NCBI GenBank assembly: GCA_947455025.1
Contig: CANGLU010000012.1
Coordinates: 1 to 59,592 of the forward strand
Origin: Hyphomicrobiales bacterium
Lineage (GTDB): Bacteria; Pseudomonadota; Alphaproteobacteria; Rhizobiales; Beijerinckiaceae
Direction of reading: 5' to 3'
DNA length: 59,592 nucleotides
This document shows, piece after piece, positions 9,941-19,577 of the stretch (its first letter is position 1; each line of letters opens with the position of its first letter). The notes beneath the pieces are model-generated. The model was not told where the DNA came from and did no database searches. It saw nothing but the letters and a program-made list of their open reading frames with translations. The position numbers and the translations under genes were made by a program.

Positions 9941-10891
9941 TTAAGGGTGCCAGAGGACCAGCATACCGTCAAGCACATGCGCCCGAGAGGCTTCGGCGAG
10001 TTGCTCTATAGCCGAACCAATCTGCTCAAATCCCGCCATTTTGAGGAGGGAGGCGGCGTTTTCGGTTAGCCCCCAGCGTTCGGCAAGGCCATGCGGATGC
10101 CATTCGCGGATGGGCAAGCCTTTTGCCAAACCCCGTTCCTTTTCAAGCCAAGCAATCGCCTGATCTTCAGAGCCCACTTCATCGACGAGCATCAGCTCAA
10201 CGCCTTGCTTGCCGGTAAAGACCCGCCCATCGGAGACGGCGGCCAATTGCGCATCGTCCAAATGCCGGCGCTCTTTAACGAGGGCTTTGAACCATTCGAA
10301 ATTCGCGTTGACCAAGGCGGCAATTGCGGCGCGGGATTCGGGCGTGGCCGATTCAATCGGGCTCGGAGCCGCCTTCAAGGGCGATGATTTGATCGATTCA
10401 ACCTTTACCCCGATCATATCCAGCATCCGCACCACGTCCGGATATTGGAATAAAACGCCAATGGAGCCGACAATCGAAGTTTCGCGGGCGATTATGTGAT
10501 CGGCGCCAATTGCGGCAATAAAGCCGCCAGAGGCCGCCATTCCGTCCACAATGGCTACCGTCGGCTTCTTGGCAGAAAGCTTTCTCAACGCCGCATAAAG
10601 AGCCTCGGAACCCGTCACGGTGCCGCCGGGACTTTCAATAACAATCAAGGCGCCTTTGGCATTACTCTCTTCCACATCGTGAATGAGCTTTAGGGTCGCG
10701 TCATCACCTGTAATCACGCCGGAGATTTTCAATTTGGCAATATGTGCCAATCGCCTTTCCATCTGGCCGCCACCGGCCGCATAAAATCCGGCCCCAAGAA
10801 TGGCTGCGAGCGCAATCAGAAACGTCAAAGCGCGCCAAAACGTCACGCGGCGGCTCAATTTACGTCGTTCGACCAAATATTCGCGATCCAT
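9941..10891 (-). CDS. sppA: Signal peptide peptidase SppA, short form
   Basis: Membrane serine protease that degrades cleaved signal peptides. The 316-residue protein has one N-terminal membrane anchor (about 18-39) and a single S49 domain. The catalytic Ser is in [15 protein letters not shown] (about S121) and the likely general base Lys is in [13 protein letters not shown] (about K173). The spacing of 52 residues equals that between Ser147 and Lys199 in Bacillus SppA, so this is the octameric single-domain form, not the double-length E. coli form. A strong GGAGG at about 10899 sets the start at 10891 instead of 10912. Divergent from ridA, first gene of the run toward accD. Confidence 0.95.
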   Translation of the reverse strand: MDREYLVERRKLSRRVTFWRALTFLIALAAILGAGFYAAGGGQMERRLAHIAKLKISGVITGDDATLKLIHDVEESNAKGALIVIESPGGTVTGSEALYAALRKLSAKKPTVAIVDGMAASGGFIAAIGADHIIARETSIVGSIGVLFQYPDVVRMLDMIGVKVESIKSSPLKAAPSPIESATPESRAAIAALVNANFEWFKALVKERRHLDDAQLAAVSDGRVFTGKQGVELMLVDEVGSEDQAIAWLEKERGLAKGLPIREWHPHGLAERWGLTENAASLLKMAGFEQIGSAIEQLAEASRAHVLDGMLVLWHP

Positions 10892-11057
10892 CGATAGTTT
10901 CCTCCAAGCCAAGCGCTCGTTTGATGGGCTTTCCTACTCCCATGAACGGTCTTGGGCAACACCCGCCGGGTTGCGTATAGGCTTAAGGCAAGCTAGGGCA
11001 TTTGCCGTGCGTGCTTCGGTAGGTCGGGGCAGCGCGAAGGAACAAAGGAAATTATCC

Positions 11058-11408
11058 ATGACGATTACACGCATTGGCGCGGGTCCCCGCATGAGCAAGG
11101 CCGTTATTCACGGCAATACCGTCTATCTCGCAGGTCAAGTTGCAGATGCCGCAAAGGGCAAAAGCGTTGGCGAACAGACAAAGGATATTCTTCAACAAAT
11201 CGATGCCATCTTGGCCGAAGCCGGTACCGATAAGACAAAGATTTTATCGACCAATATCTGGCTTGCCGATATTTCGACCTTTGCCGAAATGAATGCCGAA
11301 TGGGATGCGTGGATTGTTCCAGGTTCAACGCCAGCCCGCGCTACGGTTGAGTCAAAGTTGGCCGCACCGATCTATACCGTTGAAATCATGATGACGGTTG
11401 CACGCTGA
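11058..11408 (+). CDS. RidA family protein (enamine/imine deaminase)
   Basis: A 116-residue RidA/YjgF/UK114 protein. Members hydrolyse reactive enamine/imine intermediates made by PLP enzymes. Family features are GNTVYLAGQVAD, the helix EQTKDILQQIDAIL, and the C-terminal TRVE-like segment ARATVESKLAAPIYTVEI. The substrate-binding Arg of canonical RidA is usually in RxxVxVxxLP; here the position reads ARATVESKLA, so an Arg is kept. A frame continues upstream to 10800 over the sppA start, but the ATG at 11058 has AAAGGA a few bases before it. folC begins ten bases after the stop. It may detoxify imines such as pyrroline carboxylates made from hydroxyproline, which is inference from context. Confidence 0.88.
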   Translation: MTITRIGAGPRMSKAVIHGNTVYLAGQVADAAKGKSVGEQTKDILQQIDAILAEAGTDKTKILSTNIWLADISTFAEMNAEWDAWIVPGSTPARATVESKLAAPIYTVEIMMTVAR

Positions 11409-11418
11409 GTACAATAGG

Positions 11419-12741
11419 ATGAATGCATCCGATCTTTTGATGGAGCGCTTTTTAGCGCTCCATCCCAAACTGATTGATTTATCGCTTGGTCGGCTGACGC
11501 GATTGCTCGACGCGTTGGGCAATCCGCATCGTCGATTGCCGCCTGTTATTCATGTTGCAGGCACCAATGGCAAAGGTTCCACGGTTGCTTTTATGCGATC
11601 GATTTTGGAAGCCGCCGACCTTAAGGTTCATGTTTATACCTCGCCGCATCTTGTTCGTTTCCATGAGCGTATTCGCTTGGGCGCTGTGGGTGGCGGAAAG
11701 CTTGTTTCTGAGGCGCTTCTCGTTGATGCTTTTGAGCGGTGCGAAGCGGCCAATAAAGGCGAAGCCATTACCGTTTTTGAAATGACAACGGCTGCCGCTT
11801 TTCTGCTCTTTTCCGAGCAACCCGCCGATGTGCTTTTGTTGGAAGTAGGTTTGGGTGGCGAGTTTGATGCGACTAATGTGATTGATACGGCGCTTGCAAC
11901 GATTGTCACGCCGGTATCAATGGATCATTCCGAATATTTAGGCGACACGCTCGAATTGATTGCCAAAGCCAAAGCCGGAATTTTTAAGCGGGGCGTTCCA
12001 GCCATCATCGCGCAACAAGAACATCCTGAAGCCGAGGCTGTGCTTGAAAGGCAGGCGTTCAAAGCGGGCGCAAAACCCATGGCCAGCGGTCAACACTTTC
12101 AAGCCTATGAAGAAGATGGCCGGTTGATCTATCAAGATGAAGCAGGTCTGCTTGATTTGCCCCTCCCTCGGTTACCCGGAAAGCATCAGCAATCAAATGC
12201 CGGAACCGCGATCGCGGCGTTAAGGGCGGCTGGCTTTGCTTCCTTGCCGTTATCGGCGTTTGAGAAGGGCATTGCTCAGGCATCATGGCCTGCACGGCTT
12301 CAAAACTTGCGCCACGGCACACTTATGCAATCGATCCCTGAAGGCGCGGAATTATGGCTCGATGGCGGGCATAATCCGGATGGCGGAAAAGTATTGGCCG
12401 CTGCTATGCGCGATTTTCAGACCCGCCTTCCACGTCCGCTTGTTATGATTGTCGGTATGCTGGCAACAAAGGATTCCTCTGCCTTCCTTCAAGCCTTTGG
12501 CGGATTGGCAACGGAAATCATTGCGGTGCCGATTCCAAGTCAAAAAATGGCGCGCTCGCCAGAAGAAGTGGCCGCAATGGCTAAAGCAGCTGGGATGCAC
12601 GCGCGGATCGCCGAAAACTTCACAGCAGCCTTGCAGTCGATTACTGTACAGACATGGCCCGTTCCGCCCCGCATATTGATGACCGGCTCGCTTTATTTGG
12701 CGGGTGAAATTCTGGCCGCCAGCGAGACCTATCCGGATTAG
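11419..12741 (+). CDS. folC: Bifunctional folylpolyglutamate/dihydrofolate synthase
   Basis: Adds glutamate to dihydropteroate and to reduced folates. The 440-residue Mur-ligase-type enzyme has the ATP loop HVAGTNGKGST near residue 46, the second motif TSPHLVRFHERIR, and VGLGGEFDATNV. The C-terminal domain has LDGGHNPDGG and MTGSLYLAGE. The start at 11419 lies ten bases after ridA, and an AGGA touches the ATG. In most Rhizobiales folC lies between accD and trxA; here it is 6 kb from accD, separated and on the opposite strand, which suggests a local rearrangement. Its end overlaps the convergent gene at 12738 by four bases. Confidence 0.95.
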   Translation: MNASDLLMERFLALHPKLIDLSLGRLTRLLDALGNPHRRLPPVIHVAGTNGKGSTVAFMRSILEAADLKVHVYTSPHLVRFHERIRLGAVGGGKLVSEALLVDAFERCEAANKGEAITVFEMTTAAAFLLFSEQPADVLLLEVGLGGEFDATNVIDTALATIVTPVSMDHSEYLGDTLELIAKAKAGIFKRGVPAIIAQQEHPEAEAVLERQAFKAGAKPMASGQHFQAYEEDGRLIYQDEAGLLDLPLPRLPGKHQQSNAGTAIAALRAAGFASLPLSAFEKGIAQASWPARLQNLRHGTLMQSIPEGAELWLDGGHNPDGGKVLAAAMRDFQTRLPRPLVMIVGMLATKDSSAFLQAFGGLATEIIAVPIPSQKMARSPEEVAAMAKAAGMHARIAENFTAALQSITVQTWPVPPRILMTGSLYLAGEILAASETYPD

Positions 12742-13082
12742 CTTGTTAACTCGCAGCGTTTCCAATGCTCCGGTTCCGATGGCATTGTGCCATCGGCGGA
12801 AGCAACCACTGATACCATCAACAGCTCCCCTATTAACCGTAGGGCCATCAATTTTCCCGCATCGGCATCGGGCATTGGAATCGTAAAACTAAAGCGGTGA
12901 CGGGAGTATTCACCGATAATCTGCCGCCCTCCAGGCAAGGTCGCGTGAGGCCCTGCAATCGTTATCTGCCGATGGTCACGTTCCGAGCACCAAGTGCCAT
13001 CGATTGAATCGGCCAAGGCCGCCATTCCACTAGCAAACACGATGCCCAATCCAATGGTGCTAATCTGCAAAGCCTTGACCAT
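12738..13082 (-). CDS. Small secreted protein of unknown function
   Basis: A 114-residue protein with a clear signal peptide when started at the ATG at 13082: a Lys at position 3, a hydrophobic core and a likely cleavage after ...MAALA. The mature part is about 90 residues, begins DSIDGTWCSERDHRQI and ends with HWKRCELTS, so two cysteines could form a disulfide in the periplasm. The pattern DGTWC...R.I.I.GP...PGG...GEYSRHRFSF looks like a conserved alphaproteobacterial periplasmic family whose role I do not know. Alternative starts at 13118 and upstream would spoil the signal peptide. The stop codon region overlaps the end of folC tail to tail. Confidence 0.65.
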   Translation of the reverse strand: MVKALQISTIGLGIVFASGMAALADSIDGTWCSERDHRQITIAGPHATLPGGRQIIGEYSRHRFSFTIPMPDADAGKLMALRLIGELLMVSVVASADGTMPSEPEHWKRCELTS

Positions 13083-13195
13083 GGTCGCCCCCGCAAGCAT
13101 TAAATGGGATATCAGCATGCGCCGCGCTTGAATCTGATGCAAGCTTCCCGCACAGTCAGCCTTGAAAACAGGATTTAGGACGAGGGGTGCATCCC

Positions 13196-14221
13196 ATGAC
13201 ACTTACACGGTTGGGTTATATCGACATGCATACGGCAGGAGAGCCGGTGCGCATCGTTACGAAGGGTTATCCTTCGCTAAAGGGCCCATCGATTTTAGAC
13301 CGCCGGCGGGATGCGAAGGAAAACCACGACCATCTCCGTCAGGCCATGAATTACGAGCCACGTGGCCATTCGGGCATGTATGGCGTTATTCCCGTCGAGC
13401 CATCACACCCAGAAGCTGTCATAGGTGTTCTCTTCACGCATCATGAAGGTTACTCAACCATGTGCGGGCATGCGACCATTGCCATTGGCCGGTGGGTGGT
13501 CGATCAGGGACTGGTGCCCAAGACGGAACCCATCACGGCTTTTGCCATTGAGGCACCCTGTGGACTCTTGCGCCTTGCGTGCACCGTTGAAAGGGGTGAA
13601 GTGACGCATGTGAGCTTTGAGAGCGTGCCGGCCTTTCCCTTCGCTCGTGATCTTAAAGTCGATGTTCCTCGCTTTGGTTCTATCACGACCGATATTTCAT
13701 ATGGCGGTGCTTTTTACTGCATTCTTCCCGCTTCCCGCTTCGGTCTTGATTTTTTCAAGACACCGGTCGACGAATTGGTGAATGCTGCCTCCGCCCTTAC
13801 CGATCAGGTTCGTGCCCATACACGTCTCACGCACCCAGAAGCAGCGGATCTTGGGTTTCTCTATGGAACCATTCTCACCGATGATGCGGCCATTGAGGAA
13901 GAAAGTTGGAACCTATGTGTTTTTGCCGAGCGACAAATTGATCGCAGTCCAACAGGTTCCGGAGTCACGGCGCGTATGGCACTCGATCACGCAAAAGGTT
14001 TAATTAAACCGAATACGACCCGAACGTTTAAAGGCATATCCGGTGAGCCTTTTACTGGAAAAGTGAAGGGTCGAGTCGAGTTTGCTGCATCCGATGCTGT
14101 AACCGTTCAGGTTGGTGGGCAGGGTTATTATGCAGGGGAGGGCGAGTTCATAATTGAACCCAACGATCCTTTGGGTTGGGGATTTGAATTGGCGAAACGC
14201 TTCGCGGATGTAAAGAAATAA
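13196..14221 (+). CDS. trans-3-hydroxy-L-proline dehydratase (proline racemase family)
   Basis: Predicted to remove water from trans-3-hydroxy-L-proline, giving delta1-pyrroline-2-carboxylate. The 341-residue protein belongs to the proline racemase family. Of the two catalytic cysteines of racemases, the first is kept (STMCGHATIA, about C90) but the second is Thr (DRSPTGSGVTARM, about T253). A Cys/Thr pair is the signature of the dehydratase, as in the human enzyme with Cys104 and Thr273; a Cys/Cys pair would indicate a racemase or 4-hydroxyproline epimerase. The ATG at 13196 follows GAGGGG. A GTG at 13187 is possible. The reductase for its product is likely the gene at 8256. The antiporter gene 56 bases downstream may share the transcript. 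Confidence 0.88.
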   Translation: MTLTRLGYIDMHTAGEPVRIVTKGYPSLKGPSILDRRRDAKENHDHLRQAMNYEPRGHSGMYGVIPVEPSHPEAVIGVLFTHHEGYSTMCGHATIAIGRWVVDQGLVPKTEPITAFAIEAPCGLLRLACTVERGEVTHVSFESVPAFPFARDLKVDVPRFGSITTDISYGGAFYCILPASRFGLDFFKTPVDELVNAASALTDQVRAHTRLTHPEAADLGFLYGTILTDDAAIEEESWNLCVFAERQIDRSPTGSGVTARMALDHAKGLIKPNTTRTFKGISGEPFTGKVKGRVEFAASDAVTVQVGGQGYYAGEGEFIIEPNDPLGWGFELAKRFADVKK

Positions 14222-14277
14222 TCGATTATTTCGTGCTGATTTCATGAAAGGCAAGAAATGATAAAAGGGGACTACCG

Positions 14278-15687
14278 ATGAGCCGGTATCGATATTTTTT
14301 GATTGGCTTTGTTGCTTTCCTTGCATCACCAAGTTCGGCTTTTGCTTCTGATGGCATTGACGGAGCAGTCTTCGGTCCTTTTTGGGCGCTTCCATTTTTG
14401 GGATTGTTACTCTCGATCGCTATCTTTCCGCTGCTAAGCCATCATCTATGGGAACAGCATCAAGGCAAGGTCGCCCTCTTTTGGTCGTTCCTTTTGCTTG
14501 TGCCGCTTTTAATCTTTGCAGGCAACGGCGAAACGATTGCAGCACTCGTCCACACGGTTGCACTCGACTATATCCCCTTCATCGTGATGTTGCTTGCCTT
14601 GTTCACAACAGCGGGAGGCATCGTCGTTCGTGGCAACCTTCACGGTGCACCTGTCACCAATGTTGTTCTTCTTGTTATCGGATCAATCCTAGCAAGCCTC
14701 ATCGGAACGACGGGCGCTTCGATGGTTTTGATCCGCCCTCTTATCCGCGCCAATGATAATCGAAAGCACAATGTTCACGTCGTCGTTTTCTTTATCTTTC
14801 TGGTTTCGAACATTGGCGGTTCGTTGACGCCGCTCGGCGATCCGCCTCTGTTCTTGGGATTTTTAAAAGGGGTCAGCTTTTTTTGGACCACGATGAATTT
14901 ATATCGTGAAACGCTCTTTGTCGGGGGCATTGTCCTTGCTTGCTTTATGGCGTTCGATATTTATCTGTATCGCAAGGAAGGTGTAGAGCGGGATCCCACA
15001 CCGGACTCCAAACTTCAGATCAGCGGGCTCATTAATGTCGTTTTGATTGCCTTCATTATCGCAGCCGTCTTGATGAGTGCATCGTGGAAGCCGGGTGTTC
15101 TTGTTACACTCGTCGGTATTCCGCTTGAAGGACAAGATGTGGCGCGCGATGTCATCATGATCCTTATCACCTTCGCATCGCTTCTACTGACGCGTCAGAA
15201 GGATCGAAAAGACAATGAATTTAATTGGGGCCCGATCCTTGAGGTCGCTAAATTATTTGCGGGCATTTTTATAACGATGATTCCGGTCATCGCGATGTTA
15301 AAGGCAGGAACCCAAGGTGCCTTTGCGCCTCTCGTCGCACTCGTAAGCCACGCGGATGGTACACCCAATCCGCAAGCTTATTTCTGGCTGACGGGTATCC
15401 TGTCATCGTTTCTCGATAATGCACCAACCTATCTTGTATTTTTTGAGCTTGCAGGCGGTGATGCTCATCACCTGATGAGCCAAGATGCGCTAACACTGAT
15501 CGGCATATCGGCAGGTGCTGTGTTTATGGGGGCTAATACCTATATCGGTAACGCCCCCAATTTCATGGTCTATGCGATAGCAAAAGACAGAGGTGTAAAG
15601 ATGCCAAGCTTCTTCGGCTATATGCTGTGGTCGGGAAGCATATTAATCCCGACCTATCTTTTAACGACTTTGGTCTTCTTCTCATAG
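14278..15687 (+). CDS. Sodium:proton antiporter of the CitMHS/ArsB-NhaD superfamily
   Basis: A 469-residue polytopic inner-membrane protein with roughly 11-12 hydrophobic segments. The most telling motif is SNIGGSLTPLGDPPLFLGF, typical of ion-transporter superfamily members annotated as NhaD-like sodium:proton antiporters (CitMHS_2). A second half-repeat motif is seen in GANTYIGNAPNFMVYAIA. The first 24 residues (MSRYRYFLIGFVAFLASPSS..AFA) look like a cleavable signal peptide, which is found in this subgroup. A GGGG lies upstream of the ATG at a normal distance. It follows the hydroxyproline dehydratase. Whether it carries Na+/H+ or an organic acid cannot be told from sequence. It ends seven bases before the convergent trxA stop. 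Confidence 0.82.
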   Translation: MSRYRYFLIGFVAFLASPSSAFASDGIDGAVFGPFWALPFLGLLLSIAIFPLLSHHLWEQHQGKVALFWSFLLLVPLLIFAGNGETIAALVHTVALDYIPFIVMLLALFTTAGGIVVRGNLHGAPVTNVVLLVIGSILASLIGTTGASMVLIRPLIRANDNRKHNVHVVVFFIFLVSNIGGSLTPLGDPPLFLGFLKGVSFFWTTMNLYRETLFVGGIVLACFMAFDIYLYRKEGVERDPTPDSKLQISGLINVVLIAFIIAAVLMSASWKPGVLVTLVGIPLEGQDVARDVIMILITFASLLLTRQKDRKDNEFNWGPILEVAKLFAGIFITMIPVIAMLKAGTQGAFAPLVALVSHADGTPNPQAYFWLTGILSSFLDNAPTYLVFFELAGGDAHHLMSQDALTLIGISAGAVFMGANTYIGNAPNFMVYAIAKDRGVKMPSFFGYMLWSGSILIPTYLLTTLVFFS

Positions 15688-15694
15688 GCCCGAA

Positions 15695-16012
15695 TTAAAC
15701 GGCAGAAGAAATCCATTTTGAAAGATCGTTCTTTGATGCTGCGCCAACCTTCTGTGCAGCCAATGCACCACCTTTGAAAATCATCAAAGTAGGAATGGAG
15801 CGAATGCCATATTGCGCGGCAATGCCAGGGTTCTCATCGACATTCAATTTAACGATCTTGACCTTACCAGCCATCTCCTTCGAAATGTCTTCAAGGGCAG
15901 GAGCAATCATGCGGCAAGGGCCACACCACTCGGCCCAGAAGTCAACAACCACGGGTTCGGCGGCTTTAAGTACATCAGCATCGAAGCTGGCATCAGTTAC
16001 GGCGGCGGTCAT
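15695..16012 (-). CDS. trxA: Thioredoxin
   Basis: A 105-residue cytoplasmic thioredoxin, the general protein disulfide reductant. The active site is FWAEWCGPC (C30 and C33), followed by the cis-proline segment [13 protein letters not shown]. Full length and canonical. It lies 79 bases downstream of addA in the same orientation, an arrangement common in Rhizobiales, though the gap suggests it may also have its own promoter. Confidence 0.97.
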   Translation of the reverse strand: MTAAVTDASFDADVLKAAEPVVVDFWAEWCGPCRMIAPALEDISKEMAGKVKIVKLNVDENPGIAAQYGIRSIPTLMIFKGGALAAQKVGAASKNDLSKWISSAV

Positions 16013-16091
16013 ATCATATCCCCTCGGCCCAGAATCGGGCTGTTCGGCCTGAACCTATGAACGAGGACCCTGATCGTCAAGGGAACATCTA

Positions 16092-19000
16092 TCATTCAAT
16101 AATCGAAAGTGCCCTGTTGAGTATCTCAACTGGCAGTTCTATTGCTTCTGGGCCTGCGGTGTATATCGCAAAACAGCGTATTTTCTTGTCTGGAAACATC
16201 TCAGAAACCAACGCCCCATAAATGGCAATCTGCGCAACCGTATGTTCCGGCACCTCATCAACCGAACGCGGCGGAGACGCCGTTGTTTTAAAATCCCCAA
16301 TGAAAACAGTATCTTCCGTGATCGCGATCCGGTCAATTGTCCCTATCACCTGCCGAGGTGGCTTGCCATCGCGTTGCAATTCTCCCGCAATATCGATTTC
16401 AGCTCGGCTTTCTTTCGAAAAGAGCGGTGAAATCTCCAACAAATTCAGAGTGTTAAGCGCGTTATCGCGAATATCAAAATGCTCGTCCTCACTCAAATCC
16501 TCAGCCTGCGCTTTTAGATAGGTAAGCGCTGCCAAAGGCCTCTGCTTCTCTGCGATTTCTGGTAGGTATTCCAATATCTTATGAACCAAAACACCCCGTC
16601 GTCGGGCGTTCGGAGAAGGCGTTGGCTCGGCATTTGTCACGCTTGAAGGAATAAACCGCAAAGCCTCCGACGGCCGCAATGGCTCAAGAACATGCTCTTC
16701 ATGCGGAGCATTCGTGTTAACCCATTCAGGTAACACAATTTTTTCTTCAACCCGGTCAGGCTCCACGATTGTCTCAAGTGGCGGAAAAGGCTTGAACTGC
16801 AATCTTTTAGCACCAACCGGCGCCGAACCGTCGACCACTTCGACCATCTCATCAGAAAGTGCCGCCTTAATAATCGAGTACCAACAATCTTTCGGGCTGC
16901 TTTTTTTATTATTAAAACCCAATATATATAATCGGTCACGTGCGCGAGTCATAGCAACATAAAGTAATCGCCTATGCTCCTCGGCTTCTTTATTGTAAGC
17001 ATCTTTACGTAATTTAGCGATCATCTTGCTATCAGTTGCCTGCGACGGCGACCATATAGGAATATACTCATTCGGATCCGCTGAAATATTGAAAATTGGG
17101 TCGATTTTTTGCTTATCGACTGCATTGCCGAACGTATCAGGCATATAAACTATCGGAGCTTCCAACCCCTTCGCGCCATGAACTGTCATAACGCGAATTT
17201 GATTTCGCCCAGAATCCATATCCCGCTTAACCGTAAAATCGGTCGAAATAAAATTATCAATAAACTTAAGCAAAGAAGGAGCCTGCTTTTGCTCATGCTC
17301 CAGTGCCAGACGCAAAAATTCATCAATTACATCGTCTGCCTCCGCCCCTAAGCGCTTTCTAAACGATTTTCGTCCGCCGCAAGCCCCCAAAACAAACGAA
17401 TAAAAAGAAAACGGCCCACTCTTCCGTGATGCATCACAGAAATTTTGAAAAATTAATTTTGCCGATTTAAAGCGGTCACTTCTCGTATCGTTAAATAAGG
17501 CATCTACGAGAGACCCCTTTCGTTCAGCTGCAAGCAGCATAAGTTCGTCTTCAGTAAATTCAAAGAGAGGTGATTTTAAAAGGGTCGCAAGGGTTAGATC
17601 ATCCTCGGGCGTAATGACGGCCTTACCTAAAGCCACTAAATCCATAACTGCGATATGATCGTTTAGGTTTAGCCGGTCTGCTCCTGCAACAGGAATCCCA
17701 TTTTCCTTGAGTGATCGAATTATCGATTCAAATAGTTTTCCTCTTTTACGTACCAAGATTAGAATATCGCCTGCGTCTATTCTGCGTTGTCCTATATGGC
17801 TCTCATAAATCCGTTCATTTGAACCAGAGCCGATAAGCCCTTTAATATGGTGAGCCAAATTACGAGCAAGAGTGACAACGGCAGAGTCACCTTCAATTGC
17901 ATCCAAAGGGGCATCCCAATTCTCGCTTGGTATCGCTTTTTCCGATCTAAGAGGCTGCCAAAACTCCACCAAACCCATATCATTCATCCGTCGACTTGAA
18001 TGTACGGTCGGCTCGGGCTCTTGGTTGAGGCCTTGATAATTTTCTGGATTACTAAAAACCTTATCTACGGCATAAAGAATTTCAGGAGTAGAGCGAAAGG
18101 AAACGGTCAAATTTTCTTCATAAAATGTTCTCCTCTCCTTTTCATTTTGATTAGAAAGAGGTTTGAATTTATCTTTGAAGAAAGACTTATTTATAGCAAA
18201 GGCATTTGGTTCCGCGCCCTGAAAACTATAAATCGATTGTTTTGGGTCGCCGACAGCAAATACGGTTCGTATCCCTCGTTTATTGGATTCGCCGGAATAG
18301 AATTCCTCCGTAAGAAGTTTTAATATGTCCCATTGGTTTGGACTTGTATCTTGGGCTTCGTCTAATAATATATGCTCAATGCCGTTGTCTAATTTGTAAA
18401 GTACCCATTGCGAGCTACTTCTGCTCAACAATTCCTTCGTCTTTAAAATTAAATCGTCAAAATCTAGCACTCCCATCGAATTTTTTTGAGCGTCATAGAT
18501 ATTTAAAAATGCACCCGTAATAGCGAGTAACGCCCTTGTACTTGTATAGATGTTATTAATTTTAATGCGATCATAAAGCTCCGAAATTCTATCCTTTTCT
18601 TTTAATAAACTGTCGAAAATAATCGGATATTTGGCTCGAAATCCGGTTGTTATGAATCCGCGATCAGACCTTGGTTCCATCGTTGTGGTAAAAAATGCCG
18701 ATAAATACAGTGCTTTCCATTCTTCACCAAAATTCCACTTATTAGATTCAATCATGGAATAGCCAATTTTTTGATCATTTGCAGTTGACTTCAGAAGTAA
18801 ATCTCCAATTTCATTACATTCGCTCTCGGTTAGGCGACGATTATATATTTTTACCCAAATGTCCTCAGCTGTTTCGTTTGTCTTTAGTCGAAGATTATTA
18901 TTAATTTTAATGAATAAATTTTCTAATAAATTTGAATCTTTGAGCATACGCCGAATATCTTGAGTGCGTTTAATTGTAACCGTGAGCAAAGATTCAAATT

Positions 19001-19577
19001 CGTGTTCTCCAATTAAATTAATAATATCCATAATACTTGATGTAAGATTATCGCCTATGGCCAACGGTGATCTGTTCAGAAGTTTATCTCGTGTGCTGGC
19101 CATTAATGACGACTGATTATGATCATCAATAATTTCAAAATTTGCTGGAACATTTGCTTCAAATGGAAATAGATGAAGTAGTTTTTCACAGAACGCATGA
19201 ATCGTTTGAATTTTTAAGCCACCGGGGGTTTCAACCGCACGAGCAAATAACTGCCTAGCTTGCTTTATACGTATTGCAGTTACCTCTGCTTTATCTAATT
19301 GGAATATTTTTAATTTTAACGCTTCATCGTCTAAATTAACCCATTCGGAAAGTTCACGGAATACACGGATAGACATATTTGCCGCAGCTGTAGTTGTATA
19401 AGTCAGCGCTAATATTCTTGAAGGGTCGACACCTTCAATGAGCAAACGGAGAATTCGAGTTACGAGTACATATGTCTTACCGGATCCTGCATTTGCCGAT
19501 ACAAAGGCCGATGATTTTGGATTGGACGCCCGTGCTTGCTTAAGTTCCGTTTGTTCTAATATGCCGGATAAATTCAT
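16092..19577 (-). CDS. addA: Double-strand break repair helicase-nuclease subunit AddA
   Basis: UvrD-type helicase and nuclease of the AddAB complex, which processes double-strand DNA ends for RecA loading. The 1161-residue protein has Walker A SANAGSGKT at about 27-35, Walker B LLDEAQDTSPNQW, motif III VGDPKQSIYSFQGA, motif V TVHGAKGLEAPIV and motif VI LLYVAMTRARDRL. The C-terminal PD-(D/E)XK nuclease is seen in IGTIDRI...IGDFKTT. The ATG at 19577 overlaps the addB stop as ATGA. Base composition changes along the gene: the 3' end (16.1-16.7 kb) is near 50% GC, while the 5' two thirds is strongly AT-rich, like addB and the genes before it. Confidence 0.96.
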   Translation of the reverse strand: MNLSGILEQTELKQARASNPKSSAFVSANAGSGKTYVLVTRILRLLIEGVDPSRILALTYTTTAAANMSIRVFRELSEWVNLDDEALKLKIFQLDKAEVTAIRIKQARQLFARAVETPGGLKIQTIHAFCEKLLHLFPFEANVPANFEIIDDHNQSSLMASTRDKLLNRSPLAIGDNLTSSIMDIINLIGEHEFESLLTVTIKRTQDIRRMLKDSNLLENLFIKINNNLRLKTNETAEDIWVKIYNRRLTESECNEIGDLLLKSTANDQKIGYSMIESNKWNFGEEWKALYLSAFFTTTMEPRSDRGFITTGFRAKYPIIFDSLLKEKDRISELYDRIKINNIYTSTRALLAITGAFLNIYDAQKNSMGVLDFDDLILKTKELLSRSSSQWVLYKLDNGIEHILLDEAQDTSPNQWDILKLLTEEFYSGESNKRGIRTVFAVGDPKQSIYSFQGAEPNAFAINKSFFKDKFKPLSNQNEKERRTFYEENLTVSFRSTPEILYAVDKVFSNPENYQGLNQEPEPTVHSSRRMNDMGLVEFWQPLRSEKAIPSENWDAPLDAIEGDSAVVTLARNLAHHIKGLIGSGSNERIYESHIGQRRIDAGDILILVRKRGKLFESIIRSLKENGIPVAGADRLNLNDHIAVMDLVALGKAVITPEDDLTLATLLKSPLFEFTEDELMLLAAERKGSLVDALFNDTRSDRFKSAKLIFQNFCDASRKSGPFSFYSFVLGACGGRKSFRKRLGAEADDVIDEFLRLALEHEQKQAPSLLKFIDNFISTDFTVKRDMDSGRNQIRVMTVHGAKGLEAPIVYMPDTFGNAVDKQKIDPIFNISADPNEYIPIWSPSQATDSKMIAKLRKDAYNKEAEEHRRLLYVAMTRARDRLYILGFNNKKSSPKDCWYSIIKAALSDEMVEVVDGSAPVGAKRLQFKPFPPLETIVEPDRVEEKIVLPEWVNTNAPHEEHVLEPLRPSEALRFIPSSVTNAEPTPSPNARRRGVLVHKILEYLPEIAEKQRPLAALTYLKAQAEDLSEDEHFDIRDNALNTLNLLEISPLFSKESRAEIDIAGELQRDGKPPRQVIGTIDRIAITEDTVFIGDFKTTASPPRSVDEVPEHTVAQIAIYGALVSEMFPDKKIRCFAIYTAGPEAIELPVEILNRALSIIE

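Noticed and set aside
13196-14221. Proline racemase or 4-hydroxyproline epimerase
   Set aside because: Second catalytic Cys is Thr253, which fits the dehydratase and not the epimerase/racemase.
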